Shown: positions 1-11,438, numbered from the stretch's first letter. The stretch is DNA of 64,000 nt from Myrmaecium sp. VS I D KN 1 (GCA_019775845.1 JADQAV010000015.1:1426001-1490000), one strand, 5' to 3'. Made by a program: numbers and translations. The notes: a model not told the origin generated them from the sequence alone.

Positions 1-340
1 CAGCAACTGCTTCCCAATATGGTATCAACTTCAGAATCTGTGGGAGTCTTACAACGTCAGCGAACTTGCCTTTGCTTTCCGAGCAGCTCGCAGGCTCAAG
101 AGCGTAGCTCGTCCTCATCCGTTTCAGATGCTCAGCGCCATGGTCACAGTAATCCCCGAGCCCTTTCGTCACGGTGACCTGGTAGAGAGTCGTGGTGGTG
201 GTGACTAGATTGTAATCGTTCACGATTGCGGTGTCTATAGAGATGGAATAGGTGCTGATGACAGCCTTTCGCATGAAACCGTTTTGGAGTGTCGCCGCCT
301 CCGTGTTGCGGAACGTGAAGGACTTGGTTACGGACAACAT
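1..340 (-). CDS. Hypothetical protein, N-terminal part, runs off left edge
   Basis: An open frame starts at an ATG at 340-338 and stays open to base 1, giving 113 codons with no stop, so the gene continues beyond the window. The protein begins MLSVTKSFTF and has a beta-like stretch with a threonine run (about residues 46-51). Later there are cysteines near residues 66 and 85 and a segment ending in PYWEAVA. No known domain was recognised and no signal peptide is clear. The ATG was chosen because it is the first in the frame. The next open segment on the same strand (629-895) shows weak similarity to residues 18-58, which suggests two related genes side by side. Codon use looks natural, and the competing reading of this strand (81 aa, histidine-rich) looks like a shadow. 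Confidence 0.55.
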   Translation of the reverse strand, partial: MLSVTKSFTFRNTEAATLQNGFMRKAVISTYSISIDTAIVNDYNLVTTTTTLYQVTVTKGLGDYCDHGAEHLKRMRTSYALEPASCSESKGKFADVVRLPQILKLIPYWEAVA

Positions 341-628
341 GGTGGTGATGAGGAGAAGCGATGGTGAGGAGGTTCATAATGGTTGGCAAGGGCTGCTGGC
401 CGTGCGATTGACCTGAACGTTGCCGCGTTGTTCGGGATTGTGGTCGGCATATGCAAACAGAATGGTCGTAGTACTACTCTTGCCGTTTGCTTGTCGGCGG
501 GCACCATACCATATATTGAATGACTAAGCTCCAGGTTAGAGTCTCACTTAATGGCGTGGGAAAAGTTTGTCCGTGTGGTAATAATATATTCAGCACGTCG
601 TCTGGGAGCTGCGACCTCGCTTCCTTCG

Positions 629-895
629 CTAACATTCTCCCTGGTGTACAGCGCGCAAGAGCGCTTGCTGGTGGGCCTTCACCTCAGCAGCCAGAGACTT
701 TGTTCGCAGCCGCACAAAGAGCTGCATCGAGATCTTCTTCCTCTCCTTTTCCGTCTCCGAATAGATGCCATTGTGGCGTAGAGTATCGTCCATGGCGAGA
801 GAGGTAGTGATGCCGGAGTCTTTTGCATTGATAGTGACGGTATATACGTTGAGTACAGCCGTTCCGGTGAAGTTGCTAGCCAGGCAGGTAGCAAC
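629..895 (-). pseudogene. Decayed or exon-only copy related to the left-edge gene
   Basis: On the minus strand 88 codons are open down to a TAG at 631-629. The protein begins VATCLASNFTGTAVLNVYTV and ends in a charged helix. It lacks an ATG at its 5' end; the first in-frame ATG is about 38 codons in. A TATA-like run (tttaaata, 929-936 on the plus strand) lies about 35 bp upstream in the right orientation. Aligned by eye with the 1-340 protein, both show an AV-x3-Y-x3-I pattern, then D, a TT pair and a D/L-rich stretch. This suggests ancient paralogues, one having lost its start, or an exon whose first exon I could not place. No function is recognised. Confidence 0.35.
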
Positions 896-2049
896 TGCTC
901 AAGTGTTCGAAATAAACTGACTGGCCATTTTAAATAGCGCTGATATTATGGCGGTATATCTAGGGGATGTAGTCAGCTTCTGACTGTCTAAGGGGGAGAT
1001 CAGGCTATGCTTACATGTCTCGGCCTAAGAGTATCTTGCGGACTGGAACTATGTTTTTTACAAAGAAAAGCTTGCCAGATCTCCAGGCGTGCGCGGGTGT
1101 CTAGGTAAGCTTGGACTTTGCATTTTGCCCCTCGGGTTTGCATATCTAGGTATATAATCTCAGGAGGGGGATTATGCCCAGCAGCGCATCCTCCGCCCAA
1201 ACCGTAGAGGTCCGGCACTATTTGACATTAGAAATCCGGCTCCAGAATGTGAAAGATAGTAGGAGGCGTCAGGTCCGGTGGTCTGTCCGAGACCATGCAC
1301 GGGTTCACTGGATTACGCTCGCTGCCGCACTGGAGATCAGATTCTTGAGCCGCGCTGGAGCAGCTTTTATATACCAGCTAGACGGAGTATCCCGAAAGCT
1401 CATCGAACGCAACGTATTACAGGGCCACGCAGAGCGATGCGCTTGGGGGGCCAACGATAGCATCGCCAATCGCTTCCGGGCAGTAGCTCTATATGGTTGG
1501 AAGCAAGGCACCACTGCTCTTCTCTGAAGGACAAGGTCAGAACACGCACGGAGCTGCAAACCGACGCCATTCTTGTGCGTTCGCTCTCAGCCGCAAAAGA
1601 TGCCCGTCGGCAGATCAGGCTCAGTTCAGCGTTTCAGCGCAGGCGGAGGTAGATAGCCCCTCTGTGTGCTACATGAAGCTGTAGCCGATCTCATTATTAG
1701 TATAGGAGTTCTTGACGGTCGCGTCAATAACCAAGGGTCCTTCATGGGCTCGATTTGAACAAGTTGGAAAGATGGAGGGGAGTCGTATCTGATATCTTCA
1801 ATTTGTATTGAGCCACTGGACTGCGCATTTCGACCAACCCTTCCATCGCCAGAAGAGCAACCTCGTTTGCTCTTCAGCCTTCTTTTCCTCCCGGTGAAGT
1901 ACAAGTGGAACTCCGATGGGGAGTTCGACTCAAACTGTGGGTCGGACCCGGATATCTCATGCTGCATACCCAGGTACCCCTCAAAGAAGTTGTTGCCGAT
2001 CCCAGCTACACTCTGGAATATGTGCCTTTGACCCGAGCGATGGCCTTTA
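896..2049. other. Unresolved region with short open stretches, no gene chosen
   Basis: Both strands hold open but unconvincing frames. On the plus strand 1174-1527 is 117 aa; on the minus strand 1000-1218 is 72 aa and 1626-1967 is 113 aa. The last contains a natural-looking stretch (SSGSIQIEDIRYDSPPSFQL) and may be an exon or a remnant. No splice chain, domain or promoter ties them together. I treat the block as decayed accessory sequence. Confidence 0.3.
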
Positions 2050-2477
2050 TCAGCTCGCTAGATCCGTCTCGACATCCCCTTCCACATCAGTTTCTCCCTC
2101 GGATCTATCTTGAGGCAGTACGTATCCACGCGGTTCAAACGTCCATCGATCCACTTCGCCATCTGCATGACCGGTTAGCCCAGATAGTGACACAGCGAAC
2201 CCTTGTCCCGCCAGGCGCGGCATCCGAGGTCCTGCATATACCCGCGCACAGAAGTCCGACCCATCACACAGTCTTCCGGACATGGTCCCGGGGCCAGGAA
2301 CCGGTGGCGCTCACTTTCCGAGTATGTAATTCTGATCCAGGTGCAATGTTGGAGGGTATGGTTATAGTACGATATGGTTAGGTTCCTTGAAGAGGAGCTT
2401 GCGACAGTGCGCCCTTCATCGTCGATGTGTATAGTCTCAGGTATGCTTTCGGTGATGAGATGATTCATCGTAAACAT
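2050..2477 (-). pseudogene. Probable decayed small protein gene
   Basis: A minus-strand frame opens at an ATG at 2477 (MFTMNHLITESIPETIHIDD) and runs to 2175. A second frame (2050-2283), overlapping its end, has more natural composition: it contains CDGSDFCARVYAGPRM and an acidic tail. Protein-like sequence passes from one frame to the other near 2283. That fits a frameshifted gene or an unrecognised intron; a GTGAGC donor-like site sits in the overlap. No family was recognised. Confidence 0.3.
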
Positions 2478-2652
2478 GGTAGCTTTAAGAATGTCTGGAC
2501 AGACTATGTTTGGCGTTATACGTGAATGGGGGAGGAGTGATAATGGCACAATGTGCCTGGGCCGCCTAGGTTTGAGAGACGAGGGTAGTTTGGACAGGGA
2601 GGAAGGCGAGGTCGAACGCTATATAAGTAATTGCGCGCTGATCTACCTTTTA

Positions 2653-3460
2653 TCAAAATAGATTGACCCATACGTAGAATTGCTTATCATCACCCGATAA
2701 TGAGAACCGGTCCGGATATACTCGTTGATCAGGCGAGCAAGGCTGGATTCGTTCGTTTCGCGGCACGCGTGACGCTTTCATGTTCTCTAGGCCTCCCCAC
2801 CAGTCGATCGTATTGCCGATAGGAGCTCCAATAGACGCGGCTCTCCCGAGCAGGAAGTAAAACTTCACTTCTCATCACCGGGATCGTTCGTCATACAGCT
2901 TGTGTTTCTGCTTCTTCAATTTCTTCGGCGCCGTGAGGATCGGCTGTGGAGCGCTATTTCCCTCCGCTCGTCCATAGGTTCTGAGTTGCGCGTCACGCTC
3001 TCCAGGAAGGACATCTGTAGCAGCTCGGCATGACTATCGGAAGAAGAGAAATAATTTAAACCGAACCCGGTGATACTCGGATTGTAGGACTTGTGAGGGA
3101 AGACCATCGCGCCAAGCTCTCCATGATCGCTCCGGTCCGCAAATTCGTCGCTCTCGTGAATCGAGACCGTTTGATACGTGCGTTCCGAGCAGGATGTCCG
3201 CCTCCCACTCGAGAGCCGCTTCTGGCGCATCTTCTCCCTCTTGTCCTCCGTCTTCGGTACGCCACTCTAGATACGCTTCGTCGGCTTCTTCATAATCGCC
3301 AAGCGCTAAGCCATGGATGGCAAGATGGTCGGTATTGGTCAGTACGTTGGACGAGCTTGCTCTTGTCCCTCTGCCGCGTCAGTATACTCGGGTCATGTCT
3401 ATCTGTCCACGCGTGTTGGGCTTACCAGTGATGAGCTTTCTTACCTCCCTCGAGCGACAT
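2653..3460 (-). pseudogene. Decayed multi-segment gene of unknown function
   Basis: Reading the minus strand from an ATG at 3460 there is a very short first exon, a GTAAGA donor at 3444, and a branch-like ACTGAC followed by an AG. A good acidic frame then follows (GLALGDYEEADEAYLEWRTE and beyond). Near 3175 the protein-like sequence moves to another frame (ESDEFADRSDHGELGAMVFP onward). Near 2940 it moves again, passes two adjacent stops, and ends in a 70-aa tail (DDKQFYVWVNLF at 2653). The pieces lie in the right order on one strand and have natural composition, so this looks like one host gene broken by at least two frameshifts. An alternative is several introns I could not place. No domain was recognised. 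Confidence 0.45.
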
Positions 3461-3866
3461 TTCGCTTATCGCTCTCTTAAAGACGAGCAGAGATAGCGGG
3501 CAAGGTGCTCGGTGGATGCATCTTGCAGCGATCATAATGAACGGTTGATGAAGCTGGAAATGAAATGGTCACGTATTGGTAGGATGTATACACGGTTAGC
3601 GCAGTGCGGGAAGCACAAGTGGTGAAGGAGGCAGTCAGAGAAAAATGTGGTTATGAAAGACTTTGCATTGAAGTTGATTTCCCTCCCGCAGTACGTGAAC
3701 TGATGAGGCTCGTTACATTGGGATATCGACTATGTACTCTTTCCTATGAAAAGCAATCCTAAGTTTAGGGACCAGCAAGCTGATGTGCTGTTGTCCGGGC
3801 TGTCATCTCTCCGTCAACACCTTTAGGCATGACCCCAAGTGCTGCAGTTCCTTGTCATTTGCCAAT

Positions 3867-4427
3867 TCACCACATGAGATTCTCTTCGAAGCGCTTCATC
3901 TCGAGGTATTCTTCGGCATCGTATTCGAGTTCCCAGGACTTCTTCTCTTCGACGATGTCCTTAGTCCAAGTCCTCTCCTTGCCGGGGACCTCGACCATGT
4001 GGCGAGTAGTCGTGTAGAGTTTCTTGGTGACAAGGTACTTGCCCTCCTCGATCTTCGTAACCTCCTGTCTCAGCCGTTCGCGGACCATGACCATGATCTT
4101 CTCCTCGGGAGTTTCTTTGACGACTTCCAGAGTCTGCGAGAAGTGGTCGGGTAGATGGCGCGGACCGTGCTCGGCGTCATGCTGAGTGGCCACCTGAAGA
4201 TCAAGCCACTTGCTGATGACCAGAGGGCTGGGAAGGCGTTAGTGATGAGGTATCTTGAGCTGGATGCCGTGAAGAACTTACTCGGGGTGTTCGTTAAAAA
4301 AAGGCCTCAGGCGGAGGTCGTCGTCTTCAGGCTCTTGGACGGCTGGCTCGATAGCCGATTGACGTTGAAGGTCATTCATCTTGATCATCTGGATAGACGA
4401 CTTGCGAAACATCGAGTTTCTCATCAT
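3867..4427 (-). CDS. Hypothetical 168-aa charged protein, two exons
   Basis: Exon 1 runs from the ATG at 4427 to 4282; exon 2 runs from 4227 to the stop at 3867. The 54-nt intron (4228-4281) has a GTAAGT donor and a CCCAG acceptor. It is phase 2 and keeps the frame, giving 507 coding bases (168 aa). The protein starts MMRNSMFRKSS, has an acidic segment (EPEDDDLRLRPFF), then a tryptophan-containing stretch (LVISKWLDLQ). The rest is a long charged region, K/E-rich and likely helical, around the EEKIMVMVRERLRQEVTKIE segment. No signal peptide or membrane segment is seen, so it is probably cytosolic or nuclear. No stop-free upstream ATG exists, which supports this start. No family was recognised. 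Confidence 0.7.
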
Positions 4428-5356
4428 GACTGTAGGCTTGGAAACTTGAAGGTCGTTAAGGGAATCGAGAAGTTGGGGTCTCTCGGTAGCTGTGGGGTTT
4501 GAGATTGGACAGCGGGTTGTAGAAGTAAAAGAAAAGAAAAAGGATGAATGGCTGAGAAAGGAGATGCTTTTAAAGACGGCGCTAGTGGGCGAGCCAGTGA
4601 CGGGTGCAGCGGTCAGTAACAGGTTCTGCGATTGTAACTACCTATTGTGCCTTTCACAGATGGCACTTCACCTGTAACAGAGCACGCTAACTCGCGTCCC
4701 ATTCAAGTCGCGGTAGAAGCAACCTCAGACCGCTTCAGTCGTCTGTTCTTCGGTAGGGTCACTTTACTTGGGGGCATATGTTGACTGGACCAATCAGTTT
4801 ACATGCATCTGGGGCAACTGGTATACACACGGCAATGGTACATCGTTTCTGGGATGGCGAATGCGCACTGTCAGATTCAATGAACGCGCAGGCCTGTATT
4901 AGCAATCCCTCGATCGCTCGATATCCTAGTGTGAATGCTCTGCGACTGTCGCCGTTCCTACCCAAGTTGCAGCCACATCCTTACTGCCCTAACGCTTACC
5001 ATTCAACCGCAGCTACCTGGCTTATGTATGTACAATAGTGCAAAAAAGACGCATAACATGCAGATGTATCATGGGCATTCTAAAGTGGAGAAGTAGATAA
5101 TATCACTTTGTATCTCCGTAGCTATGGTCTTGAGGGATAGTCGCTATGTAACCCGGCCTATCTCGGCCATCTCAGCAATGTCAGATATGCACACTTCATC
5201 CGGTTATGGACATGCTAGCTATAGGAACCACCAATAGCTTAAACAAAACAGAAACCCTATGTCCAGTAAGTTTCAATGAGCCGAGTGTGAAAATCTGTTC
5301 CGAGATCCCTTTATTATGTGCCAATCTCATGTTCTCAAGCTCTAGGGCTACTCAGC
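4428..5356. other. Intergenic, nothing supported
   Basis: A C/T-rich leader (minus-strand sense) precedes the 4427 start and probably forms its 5' UTR. The rest has only short, composition-poor frames on both strands. No RNA gene, repeat or splice chain was seen. Confidence 0.5.
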
Positions 5357-7017
5357 TCACTTCATCTGGTATTCCATCTCACCAGAGCCATAAGCTTTCA
5401 ACTCACCCTTCTCATCTTCAAGAGACAAGGCACGCAGATCCGCCATCTTGCCAGTCATTGGGCGGATAACAGCAAATGAAGGCATCGGCGCCTGCCAATC
5501 CAGTAGCATGAGCTGGTAGTCACTGTATCCCGCCGTCAGGCTTGCAAGGCTCGAAATGACACCAGAGCGTAGAGAGACACCGAAGTTGTGCTGGCTAACA
5601 GAGCCTTGAGCGACGCCGAGATGGACGGCGGCTGGGTAGGACGGCTCGGGCTGCAGAGGCTGATGGTTTGCGATCTGGCCTTGGATATGCCGTTCTTGTC
5701 CGTTGCCGGAGATGTCGGCTATCTGCTGGAGCGAGTTCTGACGGTTGTAGAGCACCAGGAGAAGCGGAGATGGGTCACTTTCAGTGTAAGTTTCATGCTG
5801 ACTGGCATGCGGATCTGGATGGAAATGTTAGCGGACCGGGATCTCCTGCTCCAGAAGGTGAGGGATAGATACTTACACTCATGAGCTCCTTCTCCAGCGT
5901 CTTCCTCCAGATCCTGATCGTCGTGAATGGATGCATCGTCGCAGTCAGATGGCAGATCGCTCAGCTGTTCCTGCTCTTCGTCCATCTCAGCGATTCCGCT
6001 GTTTCCGTCCTTGTCCAAAGCTTCAGGACCATCGATCATCTCTCCATTTTCGGCATCGCCAAGATCATCAGTCAAATCCACACAAGAGAAGCCTTCCAAA
6101 AGCGAAGACATCGTCGTATCCGAGTCCTCGTGTTCAGTATCCGATGCTCCTTCATCTTCATGCTCCAAACGGGCATTGTTCTCCTCGGCCGGCAAAACAA
6201 GCCGACGAAAGACATTCTCCCACGCAACGGAGCCAATCGTCTCATCCTCAGCAATCTCATTGCCCATCTGTTCCTGGTTGTCAGAAGCCATGCGAGCATC
6301 CTCAGCAGCAGACCCTCCCTGATCCCCACCAGCACCACCAGCGTGGTACCTCATCCGCAATCCCGAAAGCGTCAAATTCGTCGTACTCGGCTCATCCTCG
6401 TCCCTAAGCCGCAGAACGCGTCTAGGCACCGACGCGCCGGGGCTCGGCGTTCCATGCAGAACAAGCGGCGAGCTGAGCATCGAAAGACCAGTGCGTGCGG
6501 GCAGCGGAGTGCCCGGTGTGCCCGGCTGGAAGGGCAGGAAGTGGATTTCCATTGGGGTGTGGAAGGGAGGTGTTGCGAGGGAGAAGACGGATGAGGCGGT
6601 GAAGTCTTCTGAGTCCTCGGTAAGGTTGGTTGAGTCTGCGTTGGTGCTGATGGTGGTGTCGTAGGTGAGCGAAGGTGGGGATGAGGGAACGCTGCTGGAA
6701 GCGCTGTCGAGGGGTAGCAGGCTGATTGAAGGGGCGGGGAAGTAGACGTAGGTTGTCTGGGTGTCGTCTTCGATGTGGGAGTATCCCGTGGAAGTGAATG
6801 TGAATCCGCCGCTGGTGGACGCGGTTGGAGTGGGTAAGTCAAATGAGGTACCAAGTCTGGAGCTCCGAGGGGTGGTGGGGGTAGGAAGGTCGATACTCTC
6901 GTCTTCAGTGAAACTGGATGCAGTGATGTTGGCAGAGATTAGGTGGTCATGCTCGTGGTTGTCTGCGTAGTATGCAGCAATCATGCTTGTAGTCTCGGAC
7001 ATCGTGTTGTCTGCCAT
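5357..7017 (-). CDS. Hypothetical 532-aa acidic protein, two exons
   Basis: Exon 1 is 7017-5877 and exon 2 is 5814-5357. The 62-nt intron (5815-5876) has a GTAAGT donor and a CAG acceptor, is phase 1 and recreates a Tyr codon. Total coding length is 1599 nt (532 aa). The start chosen is the ATG at 7017 (MADNTMSETTSM) with A at -3; the frame upstream has no ATG. The first two thirds are Ser/Thr/Pro- and Asp/Glu-rich, with repeated DLPTPT motifs (about residues 40-65) and long acidic runs (about 290-400), typical of disordered nuclear or regulatory proteins. The C-terminal exon is more hydrophobic (SPLLLVLYNRQ, then YQLMLLDWQAPMPSFAVI) and may be the folded part. No known domain was recognised. 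Confidence 0.7.
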
Positions 7018-7707
7018 AGTGCTGTGTTTGCCGACTATGGGACTGGACCAGTTCCGCTCGGGCAAGGACGATCTGTGAGTTTCGCGAACTAACTTTTACC
7101 ACTTTAGATGGATTGAAGTGTGGCAGAGGTGTGCGAACGCTCTCTGTAGTGGACGGCGTAGAGGTTTTGTTCATCCGAGTGCTTTCCTGTGATTGGCGGA
7201 TCAGTAAGAGCTATGGAGCGCTGTGTCGCAGAAAGAAGTGCGTGAATGTTAACGTACCTGTAACGCAATACTAAGCCGGCTATGCACAGTATACTTCCTC
7301 TTTCTCCCCCTGGGCATACTACTGTGAAAAGACAGCTTCCCGGGACTTTCACACTCCGCTCCAGTAAAAGCTCTTCGCAATATGCGCTGCCATTCGTAAC
7401 CTGCGCCCGCATAGTCTCCTAGAACAGGCGGAGTGCTATGCGACAGTGCAAGTAACGCAGTAGCACGATCCTGGACATAAACCTCGTCTGTTTAAGCATG
7501 ACAATATGCCTTACTACGCCCTTCGCGGCCGTTCCAATATCCATTTCCACAGCCGCGCCAGGGAGCTCCCAGGACGTAGGTACACGGATCCAGTTGTTTG
7601 TCCACTTCAGTCTCAACCCTGATATGTAAACCCTCCCCGTCCCCGTCCCCCATTCCGTTGTTGGCTGTCTTTAAAGTTCCACGTTTGTTTTCCTCTGTCA
7701 GGATCGT
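7018..7707. other. 5' flank of the 532-aa gene, possible untranslated or upstream exon
   Basis: On the minus strand 7104-7412 is open (starts MRAQVTNGSAYCEELLLERS). It is cut by a convincing intron signal: donor GTACGT near 7257, branch-like TTACTGAT and acceptor CACAG near 7186. Spliced, this frame reaches a stop soon after, so it could be a spliced 5' UTR or a short upstream ORF of the gene starting at 7017. This is inferred from splice signals only. Confidence 0.3.
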
Positions 7708-7892
7708 TCAACCTCCAGCTCTGAGGGCAAGACAGTGACGCATCCGTTGTAGTCCCTCGGTCCAGGGCCCATCGGAGCCGGAATCACCGAGCCGATACGT
7801 AAAGAAACGCATGATTAAGAGCTTTAGTATGGATAGCCGGGACGTTCTTTGCAACAGAGGAGGACGTTGCGCGTCGAGCGGAGCCGCGGCCG

Positions 7893-8243
7893 CTAGGTGT
7901 GCAGGCTGGCGTCTGATAGCTCGGAGGGTACGCGAGTGGAAAGGAGGTAGGTAGCTCTCAATGAGGCGGGCAGGATGCCGCTGCCCGGAATCTCGTTTGT
8001 GGAAGTGGATGAGGAAAGTTGCATGACGATGGAGAGCGGAGGTATTGCGGCGGACAGGTCCTGGAGTAGGTTCGCGGCGCTGGACTGCGGGCGGTGAGGT
8101 ACATGCCGGTCGGAGCTGCTGGATTGCTGCTGGTACCTTAGGCTGTGCCGATGCCGGCGACGGGAGTAGGCGGAATTGGTTCGCCGGCTTTTCATTGTAG
8201 CACTTCGAGGGGAGAGCGGGCTGGTATGGTTGATGCTCGGCAA
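7893..8243 (-). CDS. Doubtful 116-aa basic/serine-rich ORF
   Basis: The frame starts MPSINHTSPLSPRSATMKSR and is rich in Arg, Ser and Gln. A competing 180-aa frame (7708-8250, -) covers the same bases, and neither has a clear domain, splice signal or promoter. I list the one with the more protein-like C-terminus. It may be chance. Confidence 0.2.
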   Translation of the reverse strand: MPSINHTSPLSPRSATMKSRRTNSAYSRRRHRHSLRYQQQSSSSDRHVPHRPQSSAANLLQDLSAAIPPLSIVMQLSSSTSTNEIPGSGILPASLRATYLLSTRVPSELSDASLHT

Positions 8244-8250
8244 ATTTCAC

Positions 8251-10086
8251 TTGCCCTGCAGCTCCGTCTGGTCCTTAGAGGTTCTTTGTCCACTTTGATG
8301 AGGATAAAGCGGTTACTAGGAGTACATGAGCGCTGGCCGGCTTTGTGGAGACTTCTTTCATTGTTACTCCTTAACGCAGTCAGATTCCCATGCCGTCGCA
8401 CTCCATCTCAATTTTTTCTGGTTCGCCTAAGTTCTACCTGCGTAGTTTTCGGTAGCTTGTATGACGAAGTCTCATTTAATGCCTCCGGCAGTGGTAGGCT
8501 AGGGTGTAGTCTTCATTTCTTGAGGCTATCCGAATGAGGCGAGATCTATCCAACCTAAAAGTAGCTGAAACTCTATAACTAGTCGAAAAGGTAAGGATCC
8601 CTCTTTTAATCAAGTGGTTTGATCCTGTGTCCGGATTGTTCAAGTCCCTCAATGTGCTCGGAAATACAAGGGAAATAATTCAAGAAGGACGAGAAATAAT
8701 GATATATCTAAACTTATTTTACTCCCAAAACAATCTATCTTAACAAGACATAATTGTGGTAGTCTTAGAATGACAGTCTTCTCCCTTCTACCACCTCCGT
8801 AATAGGGGGGATACCATGTTCTATCATCTAAGGGCTTTATTATGGGGGTTTCCCTCCTGATCCAAACCTGCTTGGGCGGCGATAGCGGAGGCGTACGAAT
8901 CGGGCGCGGCACCAGGGGCTCCGACAGACGAGCTTAAAGTTCGAGCAAGCCACCTGCCTCGAGATAACGGACTTGGAAAGAATATTTAACTTTGCCGATG
9001 ATCAATAAGGTAATGTTCTACGGTCATTTTTTTCCTCCTCTAGTTCTCATTGGATTTAGATTCAATAGTCTACATTGGGCAGCAATCATTTCCATGCCCC
9101 GGCGCTGGGCTCTATAAGCGTTATTCCCAAGCTCTTGAATATTGTCTATGAGGCGAGGCTGACCGAGGCACCTACTGGGCACTCGAAGCCCTGGATTAGC
9201 CAATCCCATTGGGGGAATATTCCCTGCTACGCGGCTAAAGCAGCCAGCATTAACCGCCCTGACCTGACCAAGAGGCTGCACAAGACCACACTGGGATGCA
9301 TCATGATTTTTCTTCACCACAAATCAGAGTAATCATTTGAATGAGCTGGAGTCTGCCTAAATCGTCAATACTGAACGAACTCATACTATGTGGCGGCGGC
9401 TGGGAAAATTTGCTCCAAAATGACTCGAATTAACCGGATGTCTGCCGTCGACTGGGCGAGGCCCGCCCTCCAGCCAATCAACATGATACTCCCATACCAT
9501 CTCTCCCCTCCGACCCCCACGGTTTGGGCAGCACACAGAAACTCTCTACTCCGCCAGACCCGAAATGAAGAAATTCAACAACAGCCATTACCCACAGCAA
9601 CAAAACCGTCGGTTCTCCGTCCATAAATTCCCTTGTCCGCCTTCGACCGTGTGCTCCTTTCTTCAGCTCTCTATCATTATCATAATCATTATAATCATTA
9701 AAAAGTCTCCGAAAGAACATGAAGCGAGAACCTGCCTCTTTCACATTCGGCAGTCAGCTCTGGACAATGTCTCGCTCGCACCGGCCACCCGACCTTAATC
9801 CGACAGAGCGATACACATTTGCAGCAACGTCTTCACAGAACGGCGTTCAAGAACGCTATGTCCCGCGAGGTACGCTCCATTCATCCCCAAATCCTACATA
9901 CTATCCCACTAACATCCGCATCCCGGTCCAGCTGCCAGTCCTGGTGCCCTCCTTCCGCGGCCAAGAAGTCGAGCACAACTGCAGAGTCATTCGTTACCCT
10001 TCCGGCAATTGTTACCTTTCTCCACCACCGCCGAACGTAACCGAAAGCCACACCCCAACATCATTTAGCCACTCGGGTCTCCTCCT
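8251..10086. other. Mostly intergenic; faint unassigned ORFs
   Basis: 8580-8900 is AT-richer and non-coding. On the minus strand 9024-9320 is a 98-aa frame containing CLGQPRLIDNIQELG, which faintly resembles a DNA-transposase-like helix but is too short to assign. From 9719 a 297-aa plus-strand frame opens but has poor composition. A run of ATT/ATC units sits near 9671-9700. Nothing here is supported as a gene. Confidence 0.35.
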
Positions 10087-10931
10087 GTGCATTGCCACAG
10101 AGAGGCAGACACATACACCATGCACAGCGGAGCCAACATGGACAATCGGAGAACAGACAGGTCTTGCATCGTCCCTCCTCCCCCATGGCGTGGCTCCGTT
10201 GCTGCTCTTCCACCGACAGAAGAAAGCCTGTCCATGGCCATCTATGGCGAAGGATACAGACGACAACAGCTTCACGCCTTGCAGGGCATACCGGCCCGAG
10301 CAACCAGGAAGACCGCCGTCCTATGCGCCTTCACAAGGCTCGCATAGGATATCGGTCTTTCTGGAGGGAAGGGAAGCCGCAGCGAACCGCAGAAAAGGCA
10401 GACAGATCTCGGTACCGCATACTATGTCTCCAACCCAGCCACCGCTGCCTCTGGGTCGAAATGTACTGACACCACCATTATGCGGTGCCCGAATTGATTG
10501 CAACGGAGGGGCTTCTCTTCGCCGCATCCTTCTCCCTGGGCCAAGACGTAACCAGCAGAGTTCTTTATATCGGTTGCGATTGCTTCTTATGGGTCATGAC
10601 CTGGTGACCTAATAGCCGAGACGGGGCAACCCCCCTCCGCGCTCACAGCGGCAATTTATACCACTTCGCTTACCCAGAAGCTCATACGGTGAGAGCAAGG
10701 CTGTCGTCACAGGAGGCACCGACTGCACCGCCCTTGGAGTCCGCAAGCTCATTCTCAATAAAGCTGGAGAAGCACTAGCGCCGGCTCTTTCCACCATTTC
10801 CTACGGAGCGCGCACTCCAGCGGAAGCGGAGATAGAAACGAGAGACGTGATCCTGCAGAATTCCCATTACGAAAAAGATAAGATTACCGTGCCGATCGCT
10901 TTGACCGCCAGCCTTATATCTGACGACTTAT
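10087..10931 (+). pseudogene. Decayed gene of unknown function
   Basis: Protein-like sequence runs along the plus strand in shifting frames. One stretch (10087 onward) includes LSMAIYGEGYRRQQLHALQG. The same frame passes one TAG near 10348 and continues through GTAYYVSNPATAASGSKC. A third stretch near 10486-10612 is hydrophobic. A final 90-codon open stretch (about 10654-10931) lacks an ATG and contains AVVTGGTDCTALGVRKLI. The last piece follows a CTCACAG acceptor-like site near 10650, so part of the frame change could be splicing. The VVTGG start recalls a Rossmann nucleotide-binding loop, but the usual glycine pattern is missing and I do not assign it. No homolog was recognised. Confidence 0.3.
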
Positions 10932-11431
10932 AACGGCCCCGCCAAGGCCGGGTAACCGAGATGGTTGGAGGAGCCGTTTCGGACCCCACGAATCCTTCCA
11001 AGCCACCTCGTGCGCCGGGCGGGAGGATCGGCCCGAGGATCTATGCTTGGTTGGACGACGGACGGGGACGAAGACGAACCTCGGGAAGAAAAGGGGGATA
11101 CCGAGAGAAAAGCCGAGTAACGGGTTCAGCATGATGAAGCTCTTCGACATAACATCCGATTTAATACCGCCGGCACTGCTGAACTGGTGATCAGGCCAAT
11201 TCGCATCAAAGCACCCACCCCACGTGGTACACTGCATCTTCCATCGCGCTCCAGAAACGGTGGAGCATTGTGTATAGCTTCAGGGGAAGGTCTCCAGAGT
11301 GTAATGACGGCGCCAAGGCTGTAGGTACCTAGGTGACTCCCCCTGTGTATGCTATGGCCATAGGCGCCATGGCCATTTGGCAACGTCTATGAAGCGAGCG
11401 CGGAGTGGACCGAAGAAAGCAGAGTTCCAAG

Positions 11432-11438
11432 TATAAAA
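11432..11438 (+). promoter_or_regulatory. TATA box of the secreted cysteine-rich gene
   Basis: A TATAAAA core (tataaaa in gtataaaaga) lies 134 bp before the ATG at 11572. A CA-rich leader, usual for fungal 5' UTRs, lies between them. Confidence 0.6.

Noticed and set aside
9024-9320. Possible DNA transposase remnant (QPRLIDNIQELG region)
   Set aside because: Similarity is only a vague impression over a few residues; no terminal repeats or further domains were found.
10654-10931. Short-chain dehydrogenase start (VVTGG)
   Set aside because: The following glycine pattern and later catalytic Tyr-x3-Lys are not seen, so the family is not supported.
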